The position numbers were made by a program, and so were the translations under genes. 58,163 bases of DNA from a virus: positions 1 to 58,163 of the IMG/VR virus record IMGVR_UViG_3300048044_000016. The stretch is one strand, 5' to 3'. Position 1 is the stretch's first letter; each line of letters starts with the position of its first letter. This document shows positions 32,235 to 38,907 of this stretch, one piece after another. Under the pieces are notes generated by a model. It had not been told where the DNA came from. It saw only the letters and a list, made by a program, of their open reading frames with translations, and ran no database searches.

Positions 32235-32429
32235 TTAAACCTTTGTTTTCTTGAAGTCGCAGTGACATCTACATGCCCAACGCGGGTCAGGCCCCATGAA
32301 CACTTCCCACACGTCAATGAGCCAACGGCGTTGACACCGGCAAGAGCATGTCTTCCCGTCACATCGGTGATGGTTCACGTTCAGCGCGCGGATGTCTTCC
32401 ATAGTCAAAGGCTTTTGTAGTACAGCCAT
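32235..32429 (-). CDS. Cys/His-rich small protein, 64 aa
   Basis: MAVLQKPLTMEDIRALNVNH followed by 'HRCDGKTCSCRCQRRWLIDV' and 'PDPRWACRCHCDFKK': seven Cys and several His arranged as two knuckles. TGTACTACA forms codons 2-4. It lies directly upstream of the terminase genes, and its stop overlaps the dispersed motif before terS. Probably a zinc-binding accessory or regulator of packaging; unproven. Confidence 0.55.
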   Translation of the reverse strand: MAVLQKPLTMEDIRALNVNHHRCDGKTCSCRCQRRWLIDVWEVFMGPDPRWACRCHCDFKKTKV

Positions 32430-32430
32430 G

Positions 32431-32580
32431 CTACGCCGCCCGCTTCGCCGGCAGGATCAGGACACGCGAGGAGAACGTGGTTATACGCTCCCCTTCACAC
32501 ACTGCCAAGTTCACCACGAGCTGTACTCGGGTCTTGGGGAGTGTCTTTTGGGTCCTGTCGGCCATTGGATTTACCACCAT
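32431..32580 (-). CDS. Small basic protein, 49 aa
   Basis: A short ORF (MVVNPMADRTQKTLPKTRVQ then LVVNLAVCEGERITTFSSRV...) whose TAG lies one base before the next ATG. There is no strong RBS, and an inner ATG (ATGGCCGAC) is also possible. It lies just beyond the right end of the TnpB element. Kept on spacing and codon pattern; moderate to low support. Confidence 0.4.
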   Translation of the reverse strand: MVVNPMADRTQKTLPKTRVQLVVNLAVCEGERITTFSSRVLILPAKRAA

Positions 32581-32599
32581 GACGAAATCTTACCACTAT

Positions 32600-33843
32600 G
32601 ACAGGATTGTGAATTGCGGCCGATTAAAGAAGGCAGCTTCCGGTTTCAATGGCAACTGCGTTAGTTGAGGACTTGCGTCCCAACCTCCGTCTTACATTGC
32701 CTCCACCGGCAGTAGCGCCTATTCCTGACGCCAGTATCCGTAAACCTTCGTCTCGGATATTCTTTGCCGCGTTTATGTCGCGGTCGTGATGCGTGTTGCA
32801 AGATGGGCAGGTCCAAGAGCGTACATCTAACGGCATCTTTCCTGCATGGTTTCCGCACATAGAGCATATTTTGCTGGAAGGAAAGAACCGATCAACCTTT
32901 ACAAATGACTTCCCGGCACGCAACGCTTTATACTCTAAAAACGATATAAATGTTGCCCACCCTGCGTCCGAAACTGCTTTTGCAAGATTGCGGTTGGCCG
33001 TCATTCCCTTCACGTTTAAGTCTTCCGTAACAATGACTTGGTTCTCGTCTACTATCCTACGAGAGACTTTATGAAGGTAATCACAACGCTGGTTTGTGAT
33101 GCGTTCATGAACTCGTGCAACTTGAATACGTGCTTTGTTGCGTGAGCTAGAACCTTTCTTTTTGCGACTCAAATTCTGCTGTTTGCGCTTGAGATTCTTT
33201 TCAGAATTGGCAATGAAACGCGGATTATCGAACTTTGATCCATCGCTAGTGATTGCCAGATGTGTCAATCCTACGTCTACACCGATTGCTTTTCCATCGG
33301 TAGAAACAGGCATCATCGGAATTGAATCATCCGTCAGAATTGATGCGTAGTAGTGGCCACATGGGTTCTTGCTCACCGTGACCGTCTTGATTCTGCCCAC
33401 GATCTCACGATGGATTACAGCTTTAACTTTTCCGACCTTGGGAAGATAAACCTTACTTCCGTCTAACTTCACGCGCTGCGGATATTGAATCGACTGCTTG
33501 CCGTGCTTTGACTTGAAACGAGGATACCGCGCACGCCTCTCAAAGAAGTTCAAGAACGCTGCCGCCAGGTGACGGATAGAAGACTGGAGGGCTTGGGAAT
33601 CGGCATCTTTTAGCCATTCGTATTCCGATTTCAGGCCAGGCAAATAATTAGCCATCGCCACAAACGTCAGACCTCTGCCGGTTTCCTTGTATGCTTTCTG
33701 TGTTTCGCTTAACGCCCAATTCCACGCCCAACGCGCGCATCCAAACTGAAAAGACAGGAGATTCTCTTGTCCCACGGTTGGATAAAGGCGAATTTTGGTC
33801 GTGTTAAGCACTACATTTAATCTTAAGCATGAGAAGATTAAAT
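32600..33843 (-). mobile_element. TnpB-only IS200/IS605-like element (no TnpA)
   Basis: The element carries one intact tnpB gene on the minus strand. At its 5' side is a perfect 12-bp inverted repeat hairpin (33813-33845) like IS200/IS605 left ends, immediately preceded (minus strand) by TTGAC, a sequence of the type used as target/TAM in this family. The 3' boundary is not clear and is placed just after the tnpB stop. The segment is free of the GTCCTGA motif that is dense elsewhere (none between 32558 and 34050), consistent with recent arrival. It lies between dps and packaging genes without breaking either. Confidence 0.65.
32624..33811 (-). CDS. tnpB: TnpB RNA-guided nuclease (OrfB of IS605 family)
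   Basis: A 395-aa, apparently intact TnpB. N-terminal 'LYPTVGQENLLSFQFGCARW' and 'RYPRFKSKHGKQSIQYPQ' are family marks. RuvC catalytic residues are present: Asp in 'AIGVDVGLTHLAI', Glu in 'IVTEDLNVKGM' and Asp in 'NTHHDRDINAAKNI'. A zinc finger ('KICSMCG...WTCPSC') lies between the last two. GTG start at 33811. The guide (omega) RNA should overlap the 3' end of the gene and read into the flank below 32624. These proteins can bias inheritance of the element by cutting empty target sites. Confidence 0.92.
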   Translation of the reverse strand: MLNTTKIRLYPTVGQENLLSFQFGCARWAWNWALSETQKAYKETGRGLTFVAMANYLPGLKSEYEWLKDADSQALQSSIRHLAAAFLNFFERRARYPRFKSKHGKQSIQYPQRVKLDGSKVYLPKVGKVKAVIHREIVGRIKTVTVSKNPCGHYYASILTDDSIPMMPVSTDGKAIGVDVGLTHLAITSDGSKFDNPRFIANSEKNLKRKQQNLSRKKKGSSSRNKARIQVARVHERITNQRCDYLHKVSRRIVDENQVIVTEDLNVKGMTANRNLAKAVSDAGWATFISFLEYKALRAGKSFVKVDRFFPSSKICSMCGNHAGKMPLDVRSWTCPSCNTHHDRDINAAKNIRDEGLRILASGIGATAGGGNVRRRLGRKSSTNAVAIETGSCLL

Positions 33844-33845
33844 GT
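33813..33845. repeat. Left-end hairpin of the IS605-like element
   Basis: Perfect inverted repeat: ACATTTAATCTT (33813-33824), 9-base loop, AAGATTAAATGT (33834-33845). Located between tnpB start and dps stop. Single-strand hairpins of this kind are what TnpA transposases recognise; no tnpA gene is present in the window. Confidence 0.75.
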
Positions 33846-33854
33846 CAATGCTTT

Positions 33855-34361
33855 TCAGCGAGTCGCCTCGAAGAGAAACCACGCGCGCCGCTCCGCTTCG
33901 TCGATCCACACCTCAATCATCGCGGTTGACGCATAGTCGTCTGCCAGGGCGCAGACTGTATGGGCGCTCCGCAGTTGGGCGATAAGAGTCCTATTGTCGG
34001 CTAGAAGTTCCTTGAGCATCACCTCGGGTGCCGGGCCGGGCTCGTCTGAGTCCTGAATCCGCTGCAAACGGGCAATCTGGCCAATTGACCGGATCGTGGT
34101 GCCGCCGATCTTCCGCACCCGCTCCGCAATGTCGTCCGTGATGCCGTAGATTTGCGCGGCTTGCTCGTCGAGCATCAGGTGCCAGTCGCGGAAGTGAGGG
34201 CCGGTCATGTGCCAATGGAAGTTCTTTGTCTTCAAGTACAAAGCAAAGCAGTCGGCCAGCAGCGCGTTCAGCGACTCGGAGAGTTTATCAACGTTCGCAG
34301 GACTGAAACCGTCTGCAACGTCTGAGCCTTGATAATCTCCGGTGGAGAATGGGAAGTCCAT
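33855..34361 (-). CDS. dps: Dps/ferritin-like DNA-protection protein
   Basis: A 168-aa Dps-family protein. The ferroxidase-centre pattern is visible: 'ALYLKTKNFHWHMTGPHFRD' followed by 'WHLMLDEQAAQIYGITDDIA' and 'ERVRKIGGTTIRSIGQIA'. The C-terminal helix reads 'DDYASTAMIEVWIDEAERRA'. Start at the ATG 34361 (GAGGTG eight bases upstream); the longer frame runs into the leader. Dps dodecamers bind DNA and detoxify peroxide/iron. A phage-encoded copy might protect packaged or replicating DNA or the host cell; role inferred. TnpB element inserted just after its stop. Confidence 0.88.
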   Translation of the reverse strand: MDFPFSTGDYQGSDVADGFSPANVDKLSESLNALLADCFALYLKTKNFHWHMTGPHFRDWHLMLDEQAAQIYGITDDIAERVRKIGGTTIRSIGQIARLQRIQDSDEPGPAPEVMLKELLADNRTLIAQLRSAHTVCALADDYASTAMIEVWIDEAERRAWFLFEATR

Positions 34362-34415
34362 GGTGGTCACCTCGTGGACATTGTAGGCGTTTTGGGTCCT
34401 GATGCCCAACAGAAA

Positions 34416-34440
34416 AGCCCCGGCTGGTTGGCTCGGGGCT
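34416..34440 (-). terminator. Hairpin with T-run in dps leader
   Basis: AGCCCCG / CGGGGCT stem followed on the minus strand by TTTT, about 55 bases upstream of the dps start. Upstream on the same strand is ATCAACGGCAGACAGAAG, loosely like the ATYGACGGGTACAGAA box of leader modules L1-L3, but without a visible -10. It may be an attenuator or a diverged fourth leader. Confidence 0.5.
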
Positions 34441-34611
34441 CTCTGGTGGATCACTTCTGTCTGCCGTTGATAGGTGTGGGGGTGTCGGTTACGCTTGCTG
34501 AGGGCGGAATGCGACGAGGAAGGGAGTTGCGCCACTTCTCCCCCACGTCTGTAATTCTACCACCAGATGTTGTGTCCTGAAGAACTTTATAACGCAACTG
34601 CGAAAAATAAT

Positions 34612-34641
34612 TTGACGGGATGAGCGAAAGTGATCTATTCT
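34612..34641 (+). promoter_or_regulatory. Rightward promoter for early regulatory genes
   Basis: TTGACG (34612-34617), 18-base spacer, TATTCT (34636-34641), preceded by an AT-rich tract (AAAAATAAT). The -10 is identical to that of the promoter at 25886-25913. It would drive the rightward genes starting at 35007. Confidence 0.55.
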
Positions 34642-35006
34642 GCAATCGCTGAGGGATTCAGGAATGTTATGAAAAAGACCCCGACAATTCGGCTTGCTCT
34701 TCTTCAATCGCATTCTTGCGCCTCGGCACGGGTTTCAGTGTAGAGCGCGAATGCTTTTGCTAACTTTTGGCGCATGACCTGGGGAGTGATCCCCATCCCG
34801 CGAAAACGCCGGATCCGGAACAACAGCTAGCTGCTGCCGGTTGGTTCTGTGTAGAGGTTTTCTGTCGATGGGGTAGCGATCATCTTCAGGACTCCAATAG
34901 AGCGCAACTCCTCTGGAATCAAACTTAATAAGCAGGTAAAGTTGCTCTTGAGCAAAAGTTATCTGCGTCCTGATGGGGTTGATAAGTTCTGATAGGGAGA
35001 GGCCCG

Positions 35007-35237
35007 ATGGTCAACAGTTTCAAGGAAATACGATGCACGGTATGTGGAGTCAAACCACACAAGAACCACGGAAAATGGACGAAAATCAACGGCTTGGCCT
35101 ACTGCGTTCGGTGCTCCGAGGAACACAGGCGGCGGTCAGTCCACGTACTTGGAATCATCTACACATCCACAATGCCAGCGCAGATCGTAGTGATTGCGCC
35201 GAAACCAAAGGAGGGGAAGTGCTCGCAGAATCAGTGA
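35007..35237 (+). CDS. Small zinc-ribbon protein, 76 aa
   Basis: MVNSFKEIRCTVCGVKPHKN then 'GLAYCVRCSEEHRRRS': CxxC ... CxxC zinc ribbon. GGGAGAGG seven bases upstream of the ATG. Its stop overlaps the next start as TGATG. First gene of the rightward block; probably regulatory. Confidence 0.6.
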   Translation: MVNSFKEIRCTVCGVKPHKNHGKWTKINGLAYCVRCSEEHRRRSVHVLGIIYTSTMPAQIVVIAPKPKEGKCSQNQ

Positions 35238-35677
35238 TGAACCAGAACGACGGCGACGTTACAAAATCCTACTACGCCACGATGAACACGAAAGGGCTAC
35301 CCGGCCAGCTTGCCGTGGCCCTCTTCCGCGCACAAAAACGCAGCATGGCTGCCAAACGGTATCGCGCTCGGAAGTTCACGCGCGGCGCCTACGATGTGAA
35401 GAACTGGAGCCTAGGAGAGGTTTGCCGCATCCTTTCGGCGATGACCGCGTTTAAATCAGGACTCCCATGGGGATGGAAGCGTGATCCAAACACGCCAGGG
35501 TACCAGTGGGTGCTTTACGTTGAATTGCCCACAGGTCAATGCTCGTTCCACTCACGGGATAGGCTTTCGGGTCCTGATTTTACTGGCAAGTGGGACGGTA
35601 AAGGTATGAGCGCGCCGCGGATATGCGCGTTTTGTGATTCGGTTTGGGAACCAGTTTATAAGGGGGAATCGAAGTGA
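35237..35677 (+). CDS. Conserved hypothetical protein, 146 aa
   Basis: Starts MNQNDGDVTKSYYATMNTKG at the ATG overlapping the zinc-ribbon gene stop; the longer in-frame ORF would cover that gene in another frame. Features: 'LPGQLAVALFRAQKRSMAAK', 'YDVKNWSLGEVCRILSAM', 'LPWGWKRDPNTPGYQWVLYV' and a C-terminal 'ICAFCDSVW' knuckle. I have the impression of a conserved soil-phage family but cannot name it. Overlaps the Rha-like gene as GTGA. Confidence 0.6.
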   Translation: MNQNDGDVTKSYYATMNTKGLPGQLAVALFRAQKRSMAAKRYRARKFTRGAYDVKNWSLGEVCRILSAMTAFKSGLPWGWKRDPNTPGYQWVLYVELPTGQCSFHSRDRLSGPDFTGKWDGKGMSAPRICAFCDSVWEPVYKGESK

Positions 35678-36399
35678 ACGAACTTGCATTGAACATCAGG
35701 ACCATGAGCAGCCGGGAGATTGCCGACTTGCTTGAGTCACGTCACGACAAAGTGAAGCAGTCAATCGAGCGGCTGTCCGCAACGCAGTACCAGCCAGACG
35801 GCATCACCATCAAACGACTGCCGATTATCGATCTTCCCCCAATGGGGGAATACCTCGACTCGCTCAATCGTCCAGCTCACGAGTATCGACTCGACAAGCG
35901 GAGCAGCCTCATCGTAGTTGCTCAGTTGAGTCCTGAATTCACCGCGCGCGTGGTGGACCGCTGGCAGCAACTCGAAGCGGAGTTGCAGAAGCCGGCGCTT
36001 CCCGCAACCTACCTGGACGCGCTCAAAGAGCTGGTCGCGGCAGTGGAAAGCAAGCAGGCCCTCGAAGCGGAGAATGGGGTCCTGCGGCCCAAGGCTTTGA
36101 TCGTGGACCAGATCAACCACGCTGAAGGGCTTCACACCATGGCAGAGGCTGCGAAGATCCTCGGCACCGGCAGGACTCGGCTATTTCAATTCTTGCGCCA
36201 CGAGCACATCTTCGATTGCCACAACATGCCACTCCAGCAGTACATCCCCAATCGATTCGTAGTCAAAGAGCGGCCATTCATGCGGGGCGACGAACGCAGT
36301 GTCTATGCCCAGGTCTACGTGACCGGGCGCGGAATTGTCTGGCTTACTCCAAAGGTTGCCGGTTTGGGTCCTGATGGGCAAGGGGAGTTCTTCGAGTAA
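35674..36399 (+). CDS. Rha/KilAC-type phage regulatory protein (antirepressor-like)
   Basis: A 241-aa protein. The N-terminal ~90 residues match phage Rha proteins ('MSSREIADLLESRHDKVKQS', 'YRLDKRSSLIVVAQLSPEFT', 'RVVDRWQQLE'). The C-terminal ~110 residues match the KilA-C/antirepressor domain ('GLHTMAEAAKILGTGRTRLF', 'FLRHEHIFDCHNMPLQQYI', 'VTGRGIVWLTPKVAG'). Such fusions usually act as antirepressors or interfere with host regulation. GTG start at 35674 overlapping the upstream stop. Confidence 0.85.
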   Translation: MNELALNIRTMSSREIADLLESRHDKVKQSIERLSATQYQPDGITIKRLPIIDLPPMGEYLDSLNRPAHEYRLDKRSSLIVVAQLSPEFTARVVDRWQQLEAELQKPALPATYLDALKELVAAVESKQALEAENGVLRPKALIVDQINHAEGLHTMAEAAKILGTGRTRLFQFLRHEHIFDCHNMPLQQYIPNRFVVKERPFMRGDERSVYAQVYVTGRGIVWLTPKVAGLGPDGQGEFFE

Positions 36400-36408
36400 A
36401 CTTTCCGC

Positions 36409-36437
36409 TTGACATTCTCATAACCGTTCGGTTACAG
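36409..36437 (+). promoter_or_regulatory. Promoter with palindromic operator, apparently leaderless transcript
   Basis: TTGACA (36409-36414), 17-base spacer, TTACAG (36432-36437). The spacer and -10 contain the inverted repeat TAACCG-TT-CGGTTA (36421-36434). The next ATG starts at 36446, about where transcription should begin, and no ribosome binding site precedes it, so the HTH gene may be expressed from a leaderless mRNA like lambda cI from PRM. Confidence 0.6.
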
Positions 36438-36445
36438 TTGTGGCC

Positions 36446-36664
36446 ATGAGGAAATACGACAAAGACGACGTGATGCAGGCCCTTCGTGACCTCATTGCAA
36501 AGTCCAACCAGAGCAAAGTGGCAGCAGGACTCGGATACACCCCGCAGTACATCTCTCAAGTCCTGTCGGGCAAGAAGGCGCTGACGTTCGATCTTGCCTT
36601 GCGCGTGGGATTCATTCAACTGCCCGACGCTTACGTGCGGGCACCGAAAGGAAAGGTGAAGTAG
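36446..36664 (+). CDS. Small HTH (XRE/Cro-like) DNA-binding protein
   Basis: A 72-aa protein (ATG at 36446; a GTG at 36440 is also possible). Helix-turn-helix: 'SNQSKVAAGLGYTPQYISQV' followed by 'LSGKKALTFDLALRVGF'. It directly follows a promoter containing the palindrome TAACCGTTCGGTTA, its likely own operator. It may be a Cro/CI-type switch protein or a plasmid-type repressor. Stop overlaps the next gene. Confidence 0.75.
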   Translation: MRKYDKDDVMQALRDLIAKSNQSKVAAGLGYTPQYISQVLSGKKALTFDLALRVGFIQLPDAYVRAPKGKVK

Positions 36665-37122
36665 TGAGAAAGCCTCCGATTGAAGCAGAAGCATTTGCGA
36701 AGTGGTTGCGCGATGAAGGCGCATGTGGCGAGTCCCGCCGGTGGTCAAAAGGTCTGGACCTCTTGACGATATGGAATACTTGCGAACGTGGCGATTGGCT
36801 TGAATGGCTACTGAACACTTGCGGGTATCAATGGACGGCCCCGGCGTGGGAAGCCTACCGGGAGGCGAAGGACACGGCTGAGGAAGCCTACCAGAAGGCG
36901 AAGGCCCCGGCGTGGGAAGCCTACCAGAAGGCGAAGGCCCCGGCGTGGGAAGCCTACCAGGAGGCGACGGCCCCGGCTGAGGAAGCCTACCAGGAGGCGA
37001 CGGCCCCGGCTGAGGAAGCCTACCAGGAGGCGACGGCCCCGGCTGAGGAAGCCTACCGGAAGGCGAAGGCCACGAGTATCCGCGAGATCATCCCATATCC
37101 GTTTGAGAAAGAAGGCAAGTAG
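36664..37122 (+). CDS. Protein with seven tandem 11-residue (hendecad) repeats
   Basis: A 152-aa protein, GTG start overlapping the HTH gene's TAG. The N-terminal 58 residues include 'AKWLRDEGACGESRRWSKGL' and 'TCERGDWLEWLLNTCG', reminiscent of a family annotated as putative immunity proteins. Residues 59-135 are seven 11-residue units of the type APAEEAYQEAT / APAWEAYQKAK. A strict 11-residue period predicts a straight or right-handed coiled coil. Ends 'IREIIPYPFEKEGK'. Function unknown; the repeat number may vary between isolates. Confidence 0.65.
   Translation: MRKPPIEAEAFAKWLRDEGACGESRRWSKGLDLLTIWNTCERGDWLEWLLNTCGYQWTAPAWEAYREAKDTAEEAYQKAKAPAWEAYQKAKAPAWEAYQEATAPAEEAYQEATAPAEEAYQEATAPAEEAYRKAKATSIREIIPYPFEKEGK
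36838..37068 (+). repeat. 33-bp coding minisatellite (7 units)
   Basis: Seven tandem 33-bp units inside the preceding gene; units 5-6 are identical at DNA level, the others differ by a few bases (AAG/ACG and TGG/GAG changes). Each unit encodes 11 residues, so copy-number changes stay in frame. Confidence 0.85.
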
Positions 37123-38390
37123 TGGACAACCAGAATGCACTGCAAGTTCAGGACACTGACAAACTGACCGAGTATCAAGAGCAAAGCATCTCCATGGTGC
37201 AGCAGCGGGAAAAGGCCAAGATCGAGTCTCGATACATCATGGCTTTGCGTCAACCGCGAGACAAAGACCTCACAGCAGTTCGCCAGAAGATGCTACGTGA
37301 ATGCAGCCGGCCTTCTTTCTGTGCTCCTGACATGAGCAAAAATGGGTCCAGCGTGGCAATCTACCGTATCCCTCGTGGAAGTGGAAGCAAGAGGGTCTAC
37401 ATCGAAGGCGTCACGATTCGTTTTGCAGAGATGGCAAAACGCTGCTACGGTCACATCTTCGTGGAAGTTACGCCGCTTGGCGAGGATGAGACACAGCAGA
37501 TTTATCAGGTTGAGGCGACCGACTATCAGAATAACGACGGCGGAAGCGAGATCGTGATTGTCCCGAAGCGCATTGAACGGAGTTACGCCAAGGATTCAGA
37601 TGTGGTCCTTTCAAAGCGAACAAACAGCAGCGGGGAGACAACCTTTACCATCATCCCAACCGATGATGAGCTATTGATGAAGCGGAACGCGCTGCTCTCA
37701 AAGGCTCGGCGCAATGTCATCATGGCCTGTATCGATGGATGGTTGGTCGAAGAGTGCAAAGCGAAGATTTGGGATACGGCGGCGGCCAAGGATGCGGAGA
37801 ACCCAGGTGCCGCAAAGACGGCTATCTTTGATGCCTTCGCATCCATCGGAGTATCAGCAGTACAGTTGAATGACTACCTTGGACACGCTGATTCTTTGAG
37901 TCCTGCCGAGCTTGACGAACTGCGCAGTCTGTACGGCGGTATCAAAGAGGGTTACACGACATGGGCAGAGATAGCGGCCAGCAAGGGCGAAGGCAAGGAC
38001 GACGGTTCAGCAGATCGCATCGAAGCGCTGGTCAAGGAACTGGAGTATACCCCCGCACAGGCCAGGACGAAGAAGGCAAAATATGCCGGTCGCCCGAAAG
38101 AGTTGATTGAGTGGCTTGAGGGTGAAGTTGCCAAGAAGCGCAACGACGGCGGCAAGCGCGAGAGCAAAACCCAGGAGGCCGACACAGCGAAGAATGGTAC
38201 GACAGAGACTTCGACTTCACAATCAACGGAACAGAAGACGGCGCAAACTGAGCAGAAGTCCACTCACCGCGAGTCGGCCGAACCGGAGCCACAGCAGGAC
38301 GCAAAGCAGTCGTGTCCTGTTGAGCAAGAGAAGCCAGCGGAGACGAAGAAGAGTGCGCCGCCGGCGAGCGATAGCTTCAATAACTGGTAA
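37122..38390 (+). CDS. Conserved phage protein, probable recombination/ssDNA-annealing factor
   Basis: A 422-aa protein, GTG start overlapping the previous TAG. The first ~220 residues form a compact domain ('QREKAKIESRYIMALRQPRD', 'KMLRECSRPSFC', 'YRIPRGSGSKRVYIEGVTIR', 'MKRNALLSKARRNVIMACID'). This domain is common next to phage recombination nucleases and I suspect an annealase-like role. Residues 300-345 look like a small SAP/Rho-N-like helical segment ('YTPAQARTKKAKYAGRPKEL'). The C-terminal 75 residues are disordered and Glu/Lys/Ser-rich, ending 'DSFNNW', similar in style to SSB tails. Confidence 0.55.
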   Translation: MDNQNALQVQDTDKLTEYQEQSISMVQQREKAKIESRYIMALRQPRDKDLTAVRQKMLRECSRPSFCAPDMSKNGSSVAIYRIPRGSGSKRVYIEGVTIRFAEMAKRCYGHIFVEVTPLGEDETQQIYQVEATDYQNNDGGSEIVIVPKRIERSYAKDSDVVLSKRTNSSGETTFTIIPTDDELLMKRNALLSKARRNVIMACIDGWLVEECKAKIWDTAAAKDAENPGAAKTAIFDAFASIGVSAVQLNDYLGHADSLSPAELDELRSLYGGIKEGYTTWAEIAASKGEGKDDGSADRIEALVKELEYTPAQARTKKAKYAGRPKELIEWLEGEVAKKRNDGGKRESKTQEADTAKNGTTETSTSQSTEQKTAQTEQKSTHRESAEPEPQQDAKQSCPVEQEKPAETKKSAPPASDSFNNW

Positions 38391-38702
38391 TTGAGCGTGG
38401 TGCGGTTCGACTCCGCCTCGCTTGCCGAGATCGGGTGAGAAATACGGTTCGACTCCGTTCCTGTTCGGGTCTTAGGCCCGCTTAGGTTCATAGCCATCAA
38501 AGGGGATGGGGCATGGCAGCCGGGAAAGACCGGCACAAGTTTCGGCCATCCCCAATGGGTAAGCTGGCCGGAAGGTGCGCGGGGCAGAAATGCTCGTGTA
38601 CACATAGCCATCGTGGAGATGAAGGGGCTTATCGTACGGGGTTCCCGGATAATCAAGGATGGACCCGCGCACCATAACATCAGGACACAAGAAAGGAACG
38701 TC
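38391..38702 (+). ncRNA. Structured leader/ncRNA candidate upstream of cold-shock gene
   Basis: A 312-base gap without a gene but with much predicted structure: two 13-base direct repeats CGGTTCGACTCCG (38403 and 38445), each in a tRNA T-arm-like stem-loop; an outer stem GGGGATGG/CCATCCCC (38502-38509 with 38546-38553) enclosing a perfect hairpin GCCGG-GAAAGA-CCGGC (38519-38534); and a 10-base repeat CATAGCCATC (38489, 38603). No complete tRNA can be drawn. As cold-shock mRNAs often have long structured 5' leaders, a regulatory leader for the next gene is plausible. Confidence 0.5.
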
Positions 38703-38906
38703 ATGCAAGGAACGGTCATCTGGTTCAACAATCAAAAGGGATACGGATTTATATCCCGCGAGGACGGAGAGAAAGACCTCTTCGTCCACTACTCAGCCAT
38801 CCAACAGGAAGGCTATAAGAAGCTCACAGAAGGCCAGCGAGTGACCTTTGAAGTAGAGCAGGGTCCGAACGGCTTGCAGGCTGGAAACGTCAAGGTGGAG
38901 GGATAG
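38703..38906 (+). CDS. Cold-shock domain protein (CspA family)
   Basis: A 67-aa OB-fold RNA/DNA-binding protein. RNP1 '[11 protein letters not shown]' and RNP2 'DLFVHYSAI' are present, with the usual start '[11 protein letters not shown]' and end '[11 protein letters not shown]'. AAAGGAA precedes the ATG at 38703; an in-frame extension upstream is leader. It sits between the recombination-type protein and the RecB-like nuclease, so it may act on single-stranded DNA or on phage mRNA. Confidence 0.92.
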   Translation: MQGTVIWFNNQKGYGFISREDGEKDLFVHYSAIQQEGYKKLTEGQRVTFEVEQGPNGLQAGNVKVEG

Positions 38907-38907
38907 C

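Larger units (their letters stand above)
30005..32424. promoter_or_regulatory. Cluster of TGTASTACA operator-like sites at packaging gene starts
   Basis: The quasi-palindromic 9-mer TGTAGTACA/TGTACTACA occurs at 30005, 30021, 30057, 31777 and 32416, plus a one-mismatch copy at 31755. The sites touch the RBS of the 57-aa gene, fill the gap between it and terL, lie in codons 5-15 of terL and in codons 2-4 of the 64-aa gene. Chance expectation for the whole window is under one. A ribbon-helix-helix protein gene lies alongside, so autoregulation of the packaging operon is a reasonable hypothesis. Confidence 0.6.
34362..34972. other. Intergenic control region between dps and rightward early genes (about 610 bases)
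   Basis: Contains a leftward hairpin/terminator-like leader before dps (34416-34440), a rightward promoter (34612-34641), several GTCCTGA copies (34396, 34574, 34966; 34886 reverse) and TTGATAAG motif copies (34329, 34979). A minus-strand 30-codon ORF (34796-34704, MGITPQVMRQKLAKAFALYT ...) ends near a weak hairpin with TCTTTTT; I cannot support it as a gene. No other coding signal is seen. Confidence 0.5.

Noticed and set aside
34704-34796. 30-codon minus-strand ORF in the dps upstream region
   Set aside because: No convincing RBS or start, no domain; a nearby weak hairpin with T-run is not enough.
36838-37068. CRISPR or iteron origin from the 33-bp repeats
   Set aside because: Repeats are contiguous and encode an 11-residue protein repeat; no AT-rich region or initiator gene adjoins.
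38402-38458. tRNA gene(s), because of two T-arm-like stem-loops with GGTTCGACTCC
   Set aside because: No acceptor, D-arm or anticodon arm can be paired at the right distances and no CCA follows; kept only as parts of a structured leader.
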